A DNA stretch of 64,000 nt from RBG-16-64-13 sp963718375 (GTDB taxonomy: Bacteria > Actinomycetota > Thermoleophilia > RBG-16-64-13). Position numbers and translations under genes: made by a program. Below the pieces are notes generated by a model. It was not told where the DNA came from, searched no databases, and saw only the letters and a program-made list of their open reading frames with translations. Positions 61,628-64,000 of the stretch are shown piece after piece (within the stretch, counting starts at the first letter, position 1; each line of letters opens with the position of its first letter). The DNA lies in the NCBI GenBank assembly GCA_963718375.1, contig CAVQZD010000002.1:48757-112756 (forward strand), written 5' to 3'.

Positions 61628-63766
61628 TCACTTGCCGACGCGCTCCACCCGGCACAACGCGCCCCTGAGCGCCTCCGCCCCCGATTGAGGGTCGAAGTAC
61701 TCGTGGCCGTAGAGTAGATCGGCGCAGCTCTCGCTCCAGCCATGCCCCGTGTCTTCTTCGCGCTCCGGGAACCACCAGGCGTGTTCCGCGTGGACGAGGT
61801 TCTCGGCAAGGCGATCGTCCAAGTGCACATAGAACAAGGCTTCACCGTCGGGTGTCTTGACCGTGGCAGGATCGTCCTCGGCCAGACCGAGGTGTTCGGC
61901 CGTCACCGGGTGCAGGTCCACCATCGGCCTCGGATGGAGCTTCCGCAAGGACGGGATATCCCGTCCGGCAGAATGGAAGAACGGCAGGAGCTTGGCGCCC
62001 GACATGAGGATGAGTGGGTACTCTTCAGCAAGTTCAGGCTGCGAGACCGGAGAGAGGGGGGGTTCCACGTACACCGGCAGAGCCGGCTGGCCTGCCCCCT
62101 GCATGATCGAACTCACCAACTCGACGCGTCCGCTGGGTGTGGGAAACGCCTGCTGCTCGTACTTGCGGTACTGCATGTCTCCCATGAGGATGCCCTTCTG
62201 CGCGAACTGTTCGAAGGTCATCCCCGAAGGTTCCAGTATCCAGCTCAGGTAGTCGTGCCAATCCTTCCAGGGGAAGGCATGGTCCAGCCCCAGCCGATGG
62301 GCCAGGTCGATGATCACGGCGCGATCGTCACGGGCTTCGCCGACTTGCGCTACCTTTCGGCGCGCCATCGCGCACCACACCTGGTGATACTGGACCACAT
62401 CGTCCTGCTCCAACCAGTGAGCGGGGGGCAGGACCAGGTCCGCGAGCTCCGCCGTGGGCGTGAAGACGAAATCACTGGCGACGATGAACTCGAGATGATC
62501 GCGCATGGCGGTCTCGATCAGGTCGCCCCTCGTCTGGGTGACCAGGGGGTTGCAGCCCACCAGCCACATGGCTCGCGGGCGATAAGGGTCACCACTGATG
62601 CAGCTCTGCCAGAACGTGGGTTGATGGCATCCCGCGCCGAAGGCAAAACGGCCGGCGCCGATCTTCTTGGCCCTGTGCTCCTGGGTGAGGAACTGTTCTC
62701 CGGCGAGGCCTGGGTCGATGAGAGAAGACTTCGGCCGGATATCCACGGGCGAGACCCACCGCACGTCGCCGCCGGGCACGTCCAGATTACCGGTGATGGC
62801 CATCAGCAGGAGGTAGGCGCGTGCAGTCTGGAAAGAGTTGACGCTCTGGTCGATGCCATTGCCCCAGATGACGCAGGCCGGGTGAGACGTGGCGAAGGTG
62901 CGTGCGGCCTGGCGTAGAGTCTCGGCCGGTACCTGCGCGATCGGCTCTGCCCACTCAGGAGAGTAGGCCGCGACGTGGGCCGTCAGCTCCTCGAAGCCGG
63001 TGCAGTGCCGCTCGACGAAGTCTGCGTCGTAGAGGCGTTCACTGATGATGACATGGAGCAGGGCTAGGGCCACAGCACAGTCGGTGCCCGGGCGCAGCTG
63101 GAGGTGAAGATCCGCCTCCTGGGCCGTGGCAGTCCGTCGCGGGTCGACGACGATAAGGTGTTCGGCGGCCCGGTTGGCGCGGCGGATCATCGCGCCACAA
63201 TAGCCGTCGGCGCCTCCGGTGTCCGGCAAGTTAGCACCGACCTGCAATATGCATTTCGGCATGACTCCGCCGTGACCGTAGATGTCCGGCTGGGGTAGCC
63301 AGCCGAGGGTGATCCTTGAGGCGATTATGCGGGGCAGGAAGCAGTTGTGGGCGGGGCTTACGTAGTTGGGCGAGCCGAAAGCATGGATGAAGCGGCCCGT
63401 GAACTCGGAGTACGGCCTGCCGGTCCCTTGGCTCAGGGCCACATATTCCGGCCCGGACTCACGCCTTATCCGCTCGAATACTTCGGCAATCTCAGTCAGA
63501 GCCTCTTCCCAAGTCACGGCCCCCCACTGTCCCGAGCCACGCGGCCCCGTGCGCCGCATGGGGCGGACTATGCGGTTGGGATTGTAGAGCTGCTCGGGCG
63601 CCGCTCTGCCCTTGGGGCAGATGTATCCTCGGCTGACCGGACTCTCGGGGTCGCCGGTGACGCGGATGACGCGGCCGGCTTCATCCAAGTGGACCAGAAC
63701 CTGACAGACGCCGTGGCAGCCTCGGCATGAGGTGCGAACCACGCGCTCAGTATCTGCCTTGTCCAA
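61628..63766 (-). CDS. Molybdopterin oxidoreductase (DMSO-reductase family), second enzyme
   Basis: A 712-residue intact Mo/W-bisMGD enzyme. [4Fe-4S] ligands: Cys14, 17, 21 and 50 (CRGCHGVC...C). Cys142 in AHNCFLPR is the likely metal ligand (inference). MoCo-contact regions include VDPRRTATAQEADLHLQLRPG, WLVGCNPLVTQ, LPPAHWLEQDDVV and FPTPSGRVEL. There is no Tat signal, so it is cytoplasmic. It is related to the enzyme at 22315, but no ferredoxin or NrfD gene is adjacent. Only a ClC gene follows. Substrate unknown. Confidence 0.92.
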   Translation of the reverse strand: MDKADTERVVRTSCRGCHGVCQVLVHLDEAGRVIRVTGDPESPVSRGYICPKGRAAPEQLYNPNRIVRPMRRTGPRGSGQWGAVTWEEALTEIAEVFERIRRESGPEYVALSQGTGRPYSEFTGRFIHAFGSPNYVSPAHNCFLPRIIASRITLGWLPQPDIYGHGGVMPKCILQVGANLPDTGGADGYCGAMIRRANRAAEHLIVVDPRRTATAQEADLHLQLRPGTDCAVALALLHVIISERLYDADFVERHCTGFEELTAHVAAYSPEWAEPIAQVPAETLRQAARTFATSHPACVIWGNGIDQSVNSFQTARAYLLLMAITGNLDVPGGDVRWVSPVDIRPKSSLIDPGLAGEQFLTQEHRAKKIGAGRFAFGAGCHQPTFWQSCISGDPYRPRAMWLVGCNPLVTQTRGDLIETAMRDHLEFIVASDFVFTPTAELADLVLPPAHWLEQDDVVQYHQVWCAMARRKVAQVGEARDDRAVIIDLAHRLGLDHAFPWKDWHDYLSWILEPSGMTFEQFAQKGILMGDMQYRKYEQQAFPTPSGRVELVSSIMQGAGQPALPVYVEPPLSPVSQPELAEEYPLILMSGAKLLPFFHSAGRDIPSLRKLHPRPMVDLHPVTAEHLGLAEDDPATVKTPDGEALFYVHLDDRLAENLVHAEHAWWFPEREEDTGHGWSESCADLLYGHEYFDPQSGAEALRGALCRVERVGK

Positions 63767-63896
63767 GTGTGCTCTCGCTAGCCAAGATGGTTAACAGGTT
63801 GAACTGCATAGTACACTGTGCCCGCGGACTTGCGCTCGATGTCAGTGGCAGCGTGTCAGAAGGTTGGCCATCGAAGTGTTCAGAGGAGTGTGGACC

Positions 63897-64000
63897 ATGC
63901 GCGCACAGAAGAAGGCCATGCTGTGGATCAACGTGGTGGGCGGGGTCGCCGTCCTGGGCAGCTACGTCATCGGCATACTGATGCATCCCGGGGAGAGTGA
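63897..64000 (+). CDS. Start of a membrane protein, cut by the window end
   Basis: ATG 63897 preceded by AGAGGAG opens a frame (MRAQKKAMLWINVVGGVAVL..) with a hydrophobic segment from about residue 8 to 28, still open at the last base. Too short to name. Transcribed away from the molybdopterin enzyme. Confidence 0.5.
   Translation, partial: MRAQKKAMLWINVVGGVAVLGSYVIGILMHPGES

Overview
The window (about 62 % GC) looks like chromosomal DNA of a deep-branching, probably anaerobic actinobacterium, perhaps Coriobacteriia-like. That is an inference from three things: the order topA-tmk-holB with tRNA-Thr next to it, a TopA carrying a Lys/Ala/Thr-rich tail, and a RicT/PSP1 gene beside oxygen-sensitive metabolism (an anaerobic sulfatase maturase, molybdopterin oxidoreductases and ferredoxins).

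Layout. 1-4.9 kb: replication housekeeping (topA 3' end, tmk, holB, ricT) and tRNA-Thr(CGT). 5-9.8 kb: a DUF1269-type protein, then an overlapping operon of two membrane proteins and a SulP anion transporter. 9.8-20 kb: two sulfatases with different maturation motifs (CTAGR and CSPSR), a sulfatase-maturase-like radical SAM protein, two AI-2E-family permeases, a cation/proton antiporter and a DUF4239 protein. 20.2-26.3 kb: a small IorA-like Fe-S protein, an MFS transporter and a three-subunit molybdenum / iron-sulfur / NrfD complex. 26.6-32.5 kb: a lipoprotein solute-binding protein, then 3-hydroxyacyl-CoA dehydrogenase, BKACE, SDR, IclR and patatin genes.

32.5-54 kb is the outstanding region: a chromosomal integron. 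An integron integrase (IntI with the IntI-specific insert) is followed by an attI-like core site and about 28 cassettes bounded by about 30 attC sites of roughly 91-94 bp. The integrase points the same way as the cassettes. The cassettes carry eight toxin-antitoxin pairs (BrnTA, Phd/PIN, HigBA, HicBA, PF09720/ParE, MntA/HepT, Phd/RelE, and Doc/AbrB in reverse orientation), an Mrr-type nuclease, a second PD-(D/E)XK-like protein, a DUF4375 (DMP19-like) protein, two GNATs, a zinc-finger protein, several small membrane proteins, and a five-copy cassette family with no convincing gene. Some cassettes are duplicated singly or as a two-cassette block, one attC is a short unrelated 60-bp type, and the sites decay at the distal end (51-54 kb).

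54-64 kb returns to ordinary chromosome: a VIT1/CCC1-like protein, a META-domain lipoprotein, an operon of M20 peptidase, AbgT transporter and GAP-family protein, DUF1801 and GIY-YIG genes, a ClC channel, a second molybdopterin oxidoreductase and the start of a membrane protein.

Eight genes between 1.5 and 26 kb are broken by 11 frameshifts in total. Every one is explained by a single extra base, which points to insertion errors in the sequence rather than gene decay. No such break was seen from 28 kb onward.
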